Shown here piece after piece: positions 8,284 to 17,393 of a DNA stretch of 64,000 bases. How positions within the stretch are numbered: position 1 is the first letter of the stretch; every line of letters starts with the position of its first letter. The stretch lies in assembly GCF_000800015.1 (NCBI RefSeq), contig NZ_JUGR01000001.1:2976001-3040000 (forward strand), written 5' to 3'. The position numbers and the translations under genes are program-made. Under the pieces are notes generated by a model. It ran no database searches, was not told the origin of the DNA, and was given only the letters and a program-made list of their open reading frames with translations. The DNA is from Terriglobus sp. TAA 43. GTDB taxonomy: Bacteria > Acidobacteriota > Terriglobia > Terriglobales > Acidobacteriaceae.

Positions 8284-9978
8284 GTGGCTGAAGAGATCGA
8301 CAACTATCAAGAAGACGTAGACCGGATGATCGACACCGGGAAGGAAAAGGGCTATCTCACATACGGTGAGGTCAATGACCTGATTCCCGAAGGCATCACC
8401 TCTGCCGATGATCTGGATGACCTGCTGACCACCATCAACACGCAGGGTATTGACGTCCTCAATGGCGAGGACAAGTACGAAAACCGTGACAAGTACGGCG
8501 AAGAATCAGAAGAGAACGACGACGTTGAACTGGACCTGACCCCGGGTCAACTGGAAAAGACGAACGACCCCGTGCGCATGTACCTGCGCGAAATGGGCAC
8601 TGTACCGCTGCTGACGCGCGAAGGCGAAGTCGAAATCGCCAAACGCATTGAGCGCGGACAGCTTCGCGTGATGAAGGCTATCTCGCGTTCGTCGATCGTC
8701 ATTCGCGAAATCATCGCGCTCGGCGAAGATCTGAAGCGTGGCGTCCGTAACGTGAAGGAAGTTGTCACGTTTGATGAAGACGAGCTGACGGAAGACGTTC
8801 TGGCCGCACGCGTGAAGGCGACCGCCAAGCGCATCGACAACCTGGTGAAGCACCAGAACGCCGCCGAAGAAGCCCTTGCCACCCTGGAATCCGGCAAGGC
8901 CAAGAGCCAGAAGGAACAGCGCAAACTGCGTTGGGCTGCTGGCCGCGAGCGCGTGAAGGTCAGCCGCATTGTCCGCGAGCTGAAGTACACGAATGGCGAA
9001 AAGAAGCGCCTGCTCGACAAGGTAAATAAGACCGTCGACGGCATGCGGACGCTGGAGCGCCAGATCAAGAATCTGGACACCAAGTTCGACGCCAGCAAGT
9101 CTGAAGAGCTGAAGAAGGAATACCGTCGCCAGCAGAAGAACTGCCGCCACGATCTTGACCGCCTGGAAGCTGAAGCGGGCATCACCGTGGACAGCCTCAA
9201 GCGCACACAGCGCGAGATGGTGCAGGGCGACATGGACGCGGAACGCGCGAAGCGCGAGCTCATCGAGGCGAACCTTCGTCTCGTGGTCTCCATCGCGAAG
9301 AAGTACACGAACCGTGGCCTGCAGTTCCTTGATCTGATCCAGGAAGGCAACATCGGTCTGATGAAGGCAGTGGACAAGTTCGAGTACCGCCGTGGCTACA
9401 AGTTCTCCACGTACGCAACGTGGTGGATCCGTCAGGCGATTACGCGCGCCATCGCCGATCAGGCCCGCACCATCCGTATTCCGGTGCACATGATCGAAAC
9501 GATCAACAAGCTCATCCGCACCAGCCGTCAGCTTGTGCAGGAGCTTGGTCGCGAACCTTCCTCGGAAGAGATTGCAAAGCGTATGGATATCCCTGTTGCA
9601 AAGGTCCGCAAGGTCCTGAAGATTGCACAGGAGCCCATCTCGCTGGAAACGCCCATCGGTGAAGAAGAAGATTCTCACCTTGGCGACTTCATTGAAGACC
9701 GTATGGCCGTATCGCCTTCCGACGCTGTCATCAGCGTCAACCTGAAGGAGTACACCAGCCAGGTCCTCCGCACCCTGACGCCGCGCGAAGAGCGCGTCAT
9801 CAAGATGCGCTTCGGACTGGAAGACGGCAGCGAACACACGCTGGAAGAAGTAGGTCAGAGCTTCCAGGTAACGCGCGAGCGCATCCGCCAGATAGAGGCA
9901 AAGGCACTCCGCAAGCTCCGCCACCCAAGCCGCAGCCGCAAGCTGAAGGCGTTTGTGGATGGTGTGAAGGAATACTAA
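8284..9978 (+). CDS. rpoD: RNA polymerase primary sigma factor (sigma-70)
   Basis: A 564-residue RpoD homologue. Region 1.1 is recognisable ([15 protein letters not shown]), region 1.2 begins at [11 protein letters not shown], and a long charged non-conserved region (about 150-320) separates it from region 2 ([18 protein letters not shown], then [11 protein letters not shown] for -10 recognition and melting). Region 3 and region 4 ([15 protein letters not shown], ending in the helix-turn-helix [16 protein letters not shown]) complete the protein, so promoters of the usual TTGACA/TATAAT type are expected. The GTG at 8284 is the first start compatible with region 1.1. A strong terminator follows directly, so it is monocistronic at its 3' end. 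Confidence 0.97.
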   Translation: MAEEIDNYQEDVDRMIDTGKEKGYLTYGEVNDLIPEGITSADDLDDLLTTINTQGIDVLNGEDKYENRDKYGEESEENDDVELDLTPGQLEKTNDPVRMYLREMGTVPLLTREGEVEIAKRIERGQLRVMKAISRSSIVIREIIALGEDLKRGVRNVKEVVTFDEDELTEDVLAARVKATAKRIDNLVKHQNAAEEALATLESGKAKSQKEQRKLRWAAGRERVKVSRIVRELKYTNGEKKRLLDKVNKTVDGMRTLERQIKNLDTKFDASKSEELKKEYRRQQKNCRHDLDRLEAEAGITVDSLKRTQREMVQGDMDAERAKRELIEANLRLVVSIAKKYTNRGLQFLDLIQEGNIGLMKAVDKFEYRRGYKFSTYATWWIRQAITRAIADQARTIRIPVHMIETINKLIRTSRQLVQELGREPSSEEIAKRMDIPVAKVRKVLKIAQEPISLETPIGEEEDSHLGDFIEDRMAVSPSDAVISVNLKEYTSQVLRTLTPREERVIKMRFGLEDGSEHTLEEVGQSFQVTRERIRQIEAKALRKLRHPSRSRKLKAFVDGVKEY

Positions 9979-9994
9979 GCAAACAGAAGCAAGA

Positions 9995-10025
9995 CAAAGG
10001 CCCCGCGAAAGCGGGGCCTTTGCTT
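9995..10025 (+). terminator. rpoD terminator
   Basis: A 12-bp perfect stem (CAAAGGCCCCGC with GCGGGGCCTTTG) closed by a GAAA tetraloop, 16 bases after the rpoD stop. The tail is only moderately T-rich. Confidence 0.85.
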
Positions 10026-10184
10026 GTTACCCAGTTTGCCGGGTCTGGTTAGAGGAGGAATATTCATGAACCGGCGATGCAAGCGTGAGGAACTTGCCAA
10101 TGTAAACGTCACATCGAGCAATAGCCTCATAATGCGACTACCTGCAATCAGGCGCTCCCTGAGAACCTCTACAGATTGGCGAAA

Positions 10185-10847
10185 ATGAAACGAGTCTATA
10201 AGTACTTATCTTCAATTTACGGTGTTAGTAACTTGCAGACTGGGCGACTAAAAGTCTCCACTGTCCAAGACTTGAATGATCCATTCGACCTTTCACCGCT
10301 CGACACTCGAGACCCAGCAGTAGCGGAGGCGGTATCTGAGCTAAATCGCGAAATCTGGAGCAGGCGAGGGATTCTATGTTTCAGCCGAAATTGGGACAAC
10401 CTCTTACTCTGGAGCCATTATGGTGCAGCTCATACCGGAATATGTCTTGGTTTCGACATTTCCGAGTCAGACTATGGAACTGACGTCCAATATCAACCCA
10501 ATCTCATGCAAATCCGCAGTTTGAAAGACGTGAATTTGAATCTCGCAAATCGATTGATTCGTACCAAGCATGAATGTTGGAGCTACGAACAAGAAGTGCG
10601 GCTGTTTGTGGATTTGCATGATCCACCGGACGAAAAAGGGCTCCATTGGATGGAGTTCGGATCATCCTTTGTGCTCAAAGAAGTAATTGTGGGCGCACAG
10701 TGCCATCCTGACGACAGCAAGAAAGTTCAAGAAGCAACGAAACCCTATGGAGATGCAGTGGAGTTCTGGTGGGCAGGTATGCGACCAGACGCCTTTCTCA
10801 TAGTCAAACAAAACCAGCCACCATGGTGGCATTCTGCAATCTCTTAG
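10185..10847 (+). CDS. DUF2971 family protein in AT-richer DNA
   Basis: A 220-residue protein with hallmarks of DUF2971: an early YKYLSSIY segment, LNDPFD (residues about 30-35), ILCFSRNWDNLLLWSHYG and ICLGFDI, then WSYEQEVRLFV. Family members have no established biochemical function and are scattered in accessory genomes. The ATG at 10185 is taken although no clear Shine-Dalgarno is seen; TTG at 10176 is an alternative. The gene and its flanks (about 10030-10930) are visibly AT-richer, with codons such as AGA, TTG and CTA that neighbours rarely use, suggesting recent acquisition between rpoD and the next gene. Confidence 0.75.
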   Translation: MKRVYKYLSSIYGVSNLQTGRLKVSTVQDLNDPFDLSPLDTRDPAVAEAVSELNREIWSRRGILCFSRNWDNLLLWSHYGAAHTGICLGFDISESDYGTDVQYQPNLMQIRSLKDVNLNLANRLIRTKHECWSYEQEVRLFVDLHDPPDEKGLHWMEFGSSFVLKEVIVGAQCHPDDSKKVQEATKPYGDAVEFWWAGMRPDAFLIVKQNQPPWWHSAIS

Positions 10848-10966
10848 TCCAGACGTAGTAATTCGCATTCGCTCCATCACGGAAGAAATTAAATAGAGAA
10901 CTTTCCTAAAAAATCCGAACCGCCAACCAATTTCCTGCGTATTGTCTGGCAGAGGATTTCCCGGCC

Positions 10967-11767
10967 ATGCGCATTTCTACGTTCGCGGTTCTTACCGTCG
11001 CCCTCGTCACTTCCGTTGCCACACACGCCCAGTCCGGCAAAACGTGGGATAAATCGTATCCGGTGAGCGGCCGCGTCTCCCTGGACGTAAACACGGGTGA
11101 GGCAAGCATTCATACCACTTCCTGCGGCACTTGCCGTTCGGTCACCATCCACGTGGACGCTCACGACCAGGACCTGAAGGACTACAAGCTGGAAGAGAGC
11201 GGAAGCGGCAACCAGATTTTCTTCTCGCTCAAGCGGCGCGAGGAGTATGGCTGGCATAGCAGCCACGGCCGTTCGCCCGAGGTGATCATTCAAACGCCGG
11301 CCACCAGCGACGTCTCGCTGAAGTCCGGCAGCGGCGGCACCGAACTCACGGGTGTGAATGGCAACATCAACATCAGCGCCGGAAGCGGCGGCGTTCACGT
11401 AATGGATAGCGCAGGCCGTCTACGCGGCAGCGTAGGCAGTGGCGGTTTCAATGCCGACGGTGGCTTCAGCCAGTTCCACGTTCATTCGGGTAGCGGCGGC
11501 GTCTCTGTCCGTCTGCGTCCGGGGCAGCAGATGGAGGGCGATTCAACCATTGAGGTTGGCAGCGGTGGCGTACACCTCGCGTTCCCGCGTGATCTCCGCG
11601 CAACCGTGGACGCGACCGCTGGCAGTGGCGGCTTCCACAGCGACATCCCCATGATGACCACGGGCGACATGGGCAATCGCCACTCGGTACACGGCACCCT
11701 GAACGGCGGCGGACCGGAGCTTCGCATCCGCACAGGCAGTGGCAGCACCCGCATCGACGCGCTCTAA
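10967..11767 (+). CDS. Exported DUF4097-type beta-solenoid protein with GSGG turns
   Basis: A 266-residue exported protein; ATG at 10967 follows AGAGGA. After a Sec signal (cleavage near THAQ-SG) comes a domain with SCGTCRSVTIHVD, then a repeat region in which a GSGG turn recurs at intervals of roughly 20 residues (KSGSGGTEL, AGSGGVHV, VGSGGFNA, SGSGGVSV, VGSGGVHL, AGSGGFHS, and finally TGSGSTRI). This is the DUF4097 pattern of short alternating strands, a predicted beta-solenoid or stacked sheet. A paralogue with GDG turns lies at 21035-21889. Function is unknown; family members are often linked to envelope surveillance or anti-sigma-type genes, but none is adjacent here. Confidence 0.75.
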   Translation: MRISTFAVLTVALVTSVATHAQSGKTWDKSYPVSGRVSLDVNTGEASIHTTSCGTCRSVTIHVDAHDQDLKDYKLEESGSGNQIFFSLKRREEYGWHSSHGRSPEVIIQTPATSDVSLKSGSGGTELTGVNGNINISAGSGGVHVMDSAGRLRGSVGSGGFNADGGFSQFHVHSGSGGVSVRLRPGQQMEGDSTIEVGSGGVHLAFPRDLRATVDATAGSGGFHSDIPMMTTGDMGNRHSVHGTLNGGGPELRIRTGSGSTRIDAL

Positions 11768-11834
11768 CCAACTCAAACGAAGCAATCATTATGCGCGTCC
11801 GATTCCACAGAGTCGGGCGCGCATCTGAGTTTCT

Positions 11835-12817
11835 ATGAAGATCATCGCGCTCGAAGAACATTTCCTTACCGCAGACATCCGCGCTGCGTGGGCTGCTTCG
11901 GTTATCGGAACGGAAGGGACATCCGTCTTCGACCGTGGTGAAATCGAAGCGCGTCTCGATGATCTTGGCGAAGGCCGCATCGCTTTAATGGATGAGAGCG
12001 GCGTTGACGTTCAGGTGCTCTCCGTGACCACACCGGCTCTGCACAACCTGGAACCAGCAGAAAGCGTCACGCTGGCGCGCAACACAAACGACCTACTCGC
12101 TGCGGCGATTGCAAAACATCCCGATCGCTTTCAGGGATTCGCAACGCTTCCCACAGCCGCGCCGCAGGAAGCAGCGCTTGAGCTGGAACGCGCCGTGAAA
12201 GAGCACGGCTTTCACGGCGCAATGCTCTGCGGCCGCACGCGCGATAAGAACCTCGATCATCCCGACTTCCTGCCCATGTTTGCCATGGCAGAAAAGCTGG
12301 GTGTGCCATGTACATTCATCCGCAGATACCGCAGAAGGCTGTGCGCGACACGCTCTACGGCGGTTTCGGCGACATGACCGGCACGGCCTTTGCTACTTTT
12401 GGCCTCGGCTGGCATTACGAAGCGGGCATTCAGTTTGTACGCATGATTCTGGCGGGCATCTTTGATAAATATCCGCAGTTGCAGATGATCCTTGGCCATT
12501 GGGGCGAAGTGGTCCTCTTCTACACAGAGCGCCTGAAGAACCTGAGTCACATACAAACGCTGCAGCGGCCTGTGTTGGACGTGATGCGCGAGAACCTCTA
12601 CGTAACGCCGAGCGGCATGTGGAACGAGCTGTATTTTCGACACGCAGTCGACGTCGTCGGCATTGACCGTGTTTTGTTCTCCGCAGACTATCCCTACCAG
12701 TACCGTCCCGGCGGAGCACCCAGACAGTTTCTGGAACAGTTATCCATCAGCGCGGAAGACAAAGAGAAGATTGCGTGCGGCAACTGGGAACGCCTGACGC
12801 AGTCATCCGTTCGTTAG
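11835..12817 (+). pseudogene. Amidohydrolase_2 / aromatic-acid decarboxylase-like gene with a one-base frameshift
   Basis: Two overlapping frames together encode one metal-dependent amidohydrolase (PF04909; gamma-resorcylate/ACMS decarboxylase-like). Frame one (from ATG 11835) holds the first metal motif in IIALEEHF and continues to about KLGVPC; the continuation HPQIPQKAVRD, with the metal-ligand His, is in a second frame that reads to 12817 and holds ILGHWGE and the catalytic Asp in FSADYPYQYRP. Losing one base in GTGCCATGTAC near 12306 accounts for the shift, since GTG CCN ATG TAC ATT CAT would restore the frame. As read, neither half has all ligands. It is a recent pseudogene or a sequencing error. 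It follows the DUF4097 gene by 67 bases. Confidence 0.75.
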
Positions 12818-12823
12818 CAAAAC

Positions 12824-14548
12824 TTACTGTCGGTCGTCTTCCAGGTATTTCGGAAGCGGCAGGCCGCTGCGATCGCCGCCGGGCGTCTGCGGCATGGGCC
12901 ACGGCTGCGCTCCCACACGCTTGGCCCACGCACGATAGGCGTCCGCCATGCGATGCACTTGCGCAGGATTCGCTTCCGCAAGGTTGTGCAGCTCTGTGCG
13001 GTCCGCATCCATGTCGTACAGCTCCCACGTGTCTGGAAAGGCTGCCACAAGTTTCCATTTGCCATCGCGCACCGCACAGTTGCCTTCGTGCTCCCAGAAC
13101 AACATGCCGCGATCCGCAATCGAGCCACCGCGCAACACCGGCATCAGGTTCTTGCCTTCCAGTGATGCGGGTGCAGTACCAGCCTTGCTCTTCACAGGCA
13201 TCGTTACACCTGCGGCAGCAAGGCATGTAGGCATCACGTCAATCTCATGCCCCACCTGATGCGTGATGTGTCCCTGCGTCTTGAAGCCTTCAGGCCAGTG
13301 GGCAAGAAACGGCGTGGAGATGCCGCCCTCATGCGCGAAGTGTTTGTACAAACGAAACGGCGTGTTCGACACATTGCCCCAAGGGCCGCCATAACTCTGG
13401 ATGGTGTTTGCAGGTCCTGGCATCACATTCGGATCGTTGCCAAACTGCAGCTCGCCTCCATCGGGCGCTGCATCAGGAACCCATATCGCACGCTTCGATC
13501 CTGCGGGCATCTTCTGGATGTTGAACTCTTCATAATTACCACCGTTGTCTGCCATGAAGAAGATCAGCGTGTTCTCAAGCTGGTGCGTCGCTTCGAGATG
13601 CGCAATGACCTTACCCACATTGCGATCCAGTATCTCCACCTGCGCCGCGTACACGGCCATGCGTTCGGCTTCCCATTTCTTGTACGAAGCGCGTTCCCAT
13701 GCAGGCACACGCGGATCGCGAGGCGTCATTTGCCACTCTGCCTTCAATAAACCGGAAGCAAGCTGCTTCGCGTGGCGACGCTCGCGCATCGTGTCCCAGC
13801 CTGCGAGATAGCGCTCACGATACTTTGCCGTGACCTCTTCCGGCGCATGTAGCGGCCAGTGTGGAGCGTTGAATGCGCAATAGAGAAAGAACGGCTGCTC
13901 CTGCGACACGTTGCCCATCATCTTCACGGCCTCATCGCCAATGGCATCGGTGAAGTAGAAGTCTTTGTCGAAGTGGTTGATGGGTTCGTTGTCGCGCGTG
14001 AGGCAATTCGGCGTGTAGTAGCTTCCCGCGCCTGTAATCATGCTGTAGCCATGATCAAAGCCGCGCTGCAGAGGCCAGTTATGCCTGTCAGGATTTCCTT
14101 CAGTCTTCTGCTGCGACGACAGATGCCACTTACCCGAATGCAGCGTGGCATAACCTGCAGGCTTCAACGCCTCTGCGATGGTCACGCAGTTCTCGTTCAG
14201 GTCTCCATCGTATGCAGGAAAAGGGTAGCGACCATGATCGTCCACCATCATGCCCATATGCGCCTGGTGCGAATACATCCCCGTAAGCAACGACGCACGC
14301 GACGGGCAGCAGCGCGGCGAGTTGTAAAACGAGCTGAACTGCACACCGTTCTTCGCCAACCGATCAAGATGCGGTGTATCAATCTCGCCGCCGTAGCAAC
14401 CAATGTCGGAATACCCCATGTCGTCCGCGAGGAAGATGACGATGTTTGGCTTACGCGTCGCAGGCAGTGCTGCCGCGGTCTTCGCGGAAGCGGTGGCAGC
14501 GCACGCGGCCAGGGTGGATGTTCGCAGGAACTCGCGGCGGTTCAGCAT
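12824..14548 (-). CDS. Tat-exported arylsulfatase-type sulfatase
   Basis: A 574-residue sulfatase of the formylglycine-dependent type. ATG at 14548 begins a twin-arginine signal (NRREFLRTSTLAA). The mature part has the metal-binding FLADDMGYSD, the formylglycine motif C80-C-P-S-R at the start of RCCPSRASLLTG, the active-site GKWHLS, and MADNGGN. Cys80 should be oxidised by a formylglycine-generating enzyme or anaerobic maturase, neither of which is in this window. Substrate is unknown; such enzymes release sulfate from sulfated polysaccharides or glycosides in the periplasm. It is convergent with the broken amidohydrolase gene (6-base gap) and divergent from the 2-oxoglutarate oxygenase gene (61-base gap). 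Confidence 0.88.
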   Translation of the reverse strand: MLNRREFLRTSTLAACAATASAKTAAALPATRKPNIVIFLADDMGYSDIGCYGGEIDTPHLDRLAKNGVQFSSFYNSPRCCPSRASLLTGMYSHQAHMGMMVDDHGRYPFPAYDGDLNENCVTIAEALKPAGYATLHSGKWHLSSQQKTEGNPDRHNWPLQRGFDHGYSMITGAGSYYTPNCLTRDNEPINHFDKDFYFTDAIGDEAVKMMGNVSQEQPFFLYCAFNAPHWPLHAPEEVTAKYRERYLAGWDTMRERRHAKQLASGLLKAEWQMTPRDPRVPAWERASYKKWEAERMAVYAAQVEILDRNVGKVIAHLEATHQLENTLIFFMADNGGNYEEFNIQKMPAGSKRAIWVPDAAPDGGELQFGNDPNVMPGPANTIQSYGGPWGNVSNTPFRLYKHFAHEGGISTPFLAHWPEGFKTQGHITHQVGHEIDVMPTCLAAAGVTMPVKSKAGTAPASLEGKNLMPVLRGGSIADRGMLFWEHEGNCAVRDGKWKLVAAFPDTWELYDMDADRTELHNLAEANPAQVHRMADAYRAWAKRVGAQPWPMPQTPGGDRSGLPLPKYLEDDRQ

Positions 14549-14609
14549 AAGTGTTCCGAGTGTAATTCCGAACCTGCACGCGCTTCTTCCGGTGCGCGAT
14601 AATGTCGCC

Positions 14610-15200
14610 ATGCCGCAAGCGCCTCACCTCATCGTGCAGAACTTCCTCTCTGCGGAAGACCACAGCAACCTGTTGCGCTGGACCCTGGAGAATCAAAACG
14701 GGTTTGTGCCAGCGCGCGTGCACACCGGCGTGGACGACAAGCTGCGGCGCGCATTGGTGATGCAGGATATTGGTCCCTTCAAGATGCCGTTGGCCAAAGC
14801 CGCAAGCAGCCAATACCGTGGCTGGCTGACGCAGATGGGCTTGCCGCCCTTTGATGTTTCTGGAATGGAATTGGAACTCGCCGCGCACAACGACGGCGCG
14901 CACTTCACGCGCCACACCGATACGCAAACAGCCATGGGACAGGGATCGCATCGCGCGCTGAGCGCCGTGTACTACTTTCATCGTGAACCTAAGAGTTTTA
15001 CCGGCGGCCAACTGCGTCTGTTCTCTGCAAACGATGACACCTACACGGATATTGAACCCGCCCAAAACACGCTGGCCATCTTTCCGTCGTTCGTACCGCA
15101 TCAGGTCATGCCGATCGCGTGCTCATCGCAGAACTTTGCTGATTCTCGTTTTGCCATCAACTGCTGGCTACACGTTCACACGCGTGTTGCAACAACGTAG
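14610..15200 (+). CDS. 2-oxoglutarate/Fe(II) oxygenase, prolyl-4-hydroxylase-like
   Basis: A 196-residue cytosolic protein with the facial triad of the 2OG-Fe(II) dioxygenase family: HFTRHTDTQ (H102, D104), FVPHQVMPI (H164) and the 2-oxoglutarate-binding Arg in FADSRFAINCWL (R180). The fold is that of the P4Hc group, which hydroxylates peptidyl proline or other side chains; the substrate is unknown. The ATG at 14610 starts the family-length protein. It has no signal peptide. Its upstream region is shared with the divergent sulfatase gene. The DyP peroxidase gene begins 26 bases downstream, so both may be cotranscribed. Confidence 0.85.
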   Translation: MPQAPHLIVQNFLSAEDHSNLLRWTLENQNGFVPARVHTGVDDKLRRALVMQDIGPFKMPLAKAASSQYRGWLTQMGLPPFDVSGMELELAAHNDGAHFTRHTDTQTAMGQGSHRALSAVYYFHREPKSFTGGQLRLFSANDDTYTDIEPAQNTLAIFPSFVPHQVMPIACSSQNFADSRFAINCWLHVHTRVATT

Positions 15201-15226
15201 ACGCGTCGACAACCTATAATCCCCGC

Positions 15227-16111
15227 ATGTACACACCACAGGCAGGTATCTTTGCCCTTGGCACCTCTTCGCACGCGTATCTGGAATTTGACCTGCTGGA
15301 TGCGCAGCACCACGCTGCATTTGCATCGAAGATCGCAGCCATTCGCGAACCACGCACCACCACCGGTGGCGTGAACTTTGTCATCGGCGTCCGTCCGGAA
15401 CTGTGGCGCACGCTGATGCCCGGGGACATGCCCGCAGACATTCACGGCTTCAATGAAGACCTGCGTGGAGTAGAGAACTTCACGATGCCTGCGACGCAGC
15501 ATGATGCACTGGTGTGGCTCTCCGGCAGCGCGTACGACGTCCTGTTCGATATGGCGCGCGCTGTGGTCAAGGACTTCGCCGATGTTGCCACGCTCTCTGA
15601 CGAAACCACAAGCTGGCCTTATCAACACGATCGCGACCTCACCGGATTCATCGACGGATCAGAAAATCCTTCGCTGCTGGAAGCACCCGGCGATGCATTG
15701 ATTCCAGAGAACCAGCCTGGCGCGGCAGGCTCTGTGTTGTTGTTACAGAAATGGCAGCACAACACCAGCGCCTGGGAAGCGCTGCCCGTGCACCAGCAGG
15801 AACTGACCATGGGCCGCACTAAGGCCGACAGCACCGAGCTGGAAGACAAGCCGGAATACTCGCACGTGGCGCGCACCGATCAGGACACCTTTGGCAACAT
15901 CTTCCGCCGCAACATGCCGTACGGAGACGTGCAGGACCACGGCACCATGTTCGTTGGCTTCAGCGCCGAGCAGCAACGCCTGCAGAAGATGCTGGACAGC
16001 ATGGCAGGCCTCGTCAACGGCACACGCGACGCGCTCACGCGTTATACAGCGCCCATCACGGGCTCGTATTACTTCGTGCCGTCCGTGGAGAGCCTCGCAA
16101 ATTTGCGTTAA
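15227..16111 (+). CDS. Dye-decolorizing (DyP-type) haem peroxidase
   Basis: A 294-residue DyP-type peroxidase of the short class (YfeX/DypB-like). The family motif is GFIDG (140-144), with the catalytic distal Asp at 143; the proximal haem ligand is H213 in YSHVARTDQD; the distal Arg is R228 in NIFRRNMPYGD. The C-terminus has DHGTMFVGFSAEQ, typical of the family. No Tat or Sec signal is present, so it is cytosolic unless loaded into an encapsulin; no encapsulin cargo tail or shell gene is seen here. It oxidises a broad range of phenolics and dyes with hydrogen peroxide; the physiological substrate is open. Confidence 0.92.
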   Translation: MYTPQAGIFALGTSSHAYLEFDLLDAQHHAAFASKIAAIREPRTTTGGVNFVIGVRPELWRTLMPGDMPADIHGFNEDLRGVENFTMPATQHDALVWLSGSAYDVLFDMARAVVKDFADVATLSDETTSWPYQHDRDLTGFIDGSENPSLLEAPGDALIPENQPGAAGSVLLLQKWQHNTSAWEALPVHQQELTMGRTKADSTELEDKPEYSHVARTDQDTFGNIFRRNMPYGDVQDHGTMFVGFSAEQQRLQKMLDSMAGLVNGTRDALTRYTAPITGSYYFVPSVESLANLR

Positions 16112-16179
16112 CACCGTCCTAGCGCTCAACATGGTTGAGTTCGATGTTGTCTGCAATTTCTCAGTGGAGATGTAAGCCC

Positions 16180-17046
16180 ATGGCCATGACACGACGCACC
16201 TTCCTCCAGCTTGCCGCAGCCGCCACCGCCGTGGCCGCCTCACCGGCAAGCTTTGCAAACCCCCTGGGCCTGCCCATTGGTTTCCAGAGCTACGTCTTCC
16301 GCAAGAGCGTTGCCACGGACTTTGAAGGCACCATGAAGGGCCTTGTTGCAGCGGGTTTCTCCACGGTGGAACTCTGTTCGCCATACGGCTACAGTGACTT
16401 CGCTTCGCTGCAGAAGTACAAGCCGCGCGAACTGCATGACCTGCTCAAGGGCTGGGGTCTCGACTGCTTCTCGGCTCACTGGGGCGGCAAGGAACTGTTC
16501 CAAGAAACAGACAAGAGCATCGCCTATGCAAAAGAGTTCGGCATGACGCAGATGGCCATCGCCGCTCTTGGCCCCTTCAACGCCAAAGGAAATGAAACGC
16601 TCGACGACGTGAAGCGCTACGTCGATGAGTTCAATACCTTCGCAGAAAAGGCCAACGCTGCAGGCATCATTCCCATGCTGCATAACGAAGGCTTCGTCTC
16701 CAAGACCATCGAAGGTAAGAAGGTCTACGACGTGATGATCACCGAGCTTCATCCCGCCGTGAAGCTGCAATTCCAGGTCTCCACGATGCAGGACGGTTTC
16801 GACCCCGTCACCTACCTTACGAAGTACGCCGGTCGCTTTCAATCCATGCACTGTCAGGACTGGGTGAAGGACGCTTCCACCAAGAGCGGATTCCGCCAGG
16901 TCTCCATTGGCAAGGGTGTTGTGGATTGGAAGGCTGTATTCGCGGCTGCCGGCAAGGCAGGCGTGAAGAATTACTTTGTTGAACTCGAGGAAGATCCGGC
17001 ACTCATGGCGCCAAGCGTTCCTTACCTGAAGAAGCTCAAGGTATAA
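16180..17046 (+). CDS. Tat-exported sugar phosphate isomerase/epimerase-like TIM-barrel protein
   Basis: A 288-residue protein of the AP endonuclease 2/xylose isomerase-like TIM-barrel superfamily. ATG at 16180 follows GGAG at 16166 and begins a Tat signal (TRRTFLQLAAAATAV), so the enzyme acts in the periplasm. Metal-ligand candidates are Glu in MLHNEGF, Asp/His around MHCQDWV and the C-terminal Glu in NYFVELEED. The substrate cannot be read from sequence; such exported members often accompany sugar or cyclitol catabolism genes. It ends at a terminator 31 bases downstream. An ATG at 16135 exists, but would place 15 extra residues before the Tat motif. Confidence 0.8.
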   Translation: MAMTRRTFLQLAAAATAVAASPASFANPLGLPIGFQSYVFRKSVATDFEGTMKGLVAAGFSTVELCSPYGYSDFASLQKYKPRELHDLLKGWGLDCFSAHWGGKELFQETDKSIAYAKEFGMTQMAIAALGPFNAKGNETLDDVKRYVDEFNTFAEKANAAGIIPMLHNEGFVSKTIEGKKVYDVMITELHPAVKLQFQVSTMQDGFDPVTYLTKYAGRFQSMHCQDWVKDASTKSGFRQVSIGKGVVDWKAVFAAAGKAGVKNYFVELEEDPALMAPSVPYLKKLKV

Positions 17047-17077
17047 AGTAGCCTTCCAAAACTTCGATTCAAGAAGA

Positions 17078-17106
17078 ACGCAGCCTCTGGGCTGCGTCTT
17101 TTTGTT
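17078..17106 (+). terminator. Terminator after the exported TIM-barrel gene
   Basis: An 8-bp stem, ACGCAGCC with GGCTGCGT, a 4-base loop and CTTTTTGTT tail, 31 bases after the stop. Confidence 0.8.
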
Positions 17107-17393
17107 GCTCTTCTAAATACCTGCTTCGTCGAGCGAGCGATCTTTTGAGACGTATTTCTTCCATATCTCATAGGTCCTTGGGGCACGATGTACAACACAA
17201 CGGAGAACGAAACGTTTCGACGCACCTCCGCCGATTCTTCCTCAAAAAATCACAGGCTCATTTGAAATTTCATGCTTGCTCAATGGTCTGACCAATGCCT
17301 AGAATTGGCCGCTTCAAAAAAGTGGTCCTACCTCGCGGTGAATGCAGAGGCCACATGCAACGCACAGATGTTAGCCCTTTCGGAGGAAATATC
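17107..17393 (+). promoter_or_regulatory. Upstream region of the first receptor gene with a LacI-family-like palindrome
   Basis: No gene is seen in this stretch. At 17208-17219 there is a perfect 12-bp palindrome, CGAAACGTTTCG, with the central CpG typical of LacI/PurR-family operators. A second notable element is the strong ribosome-binding site GGAGGAA at 17382-17388 six bases before the GTG start. The likely transcription start lies between them, so the palindrome could be an operator, but I cannot identify the promoter boxes with confidence and no lacI-type gene is in the window. Confidence 0.45.

Noticed and set aside
8506-9924. Long antisense open frame across rpoD
   Set aside because: It is the mirror of a highly conserved GC-rich gene and lacks a ribosome-binding site or recognisable domain; RpoD is certain.
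16123-16139. Inverted repeat CTCAAC-ATG-GTTGAG before the TIM-barrel gene
   Set aside because: Only six-base arms with a short spacer; too weak to call as operator or terminator.
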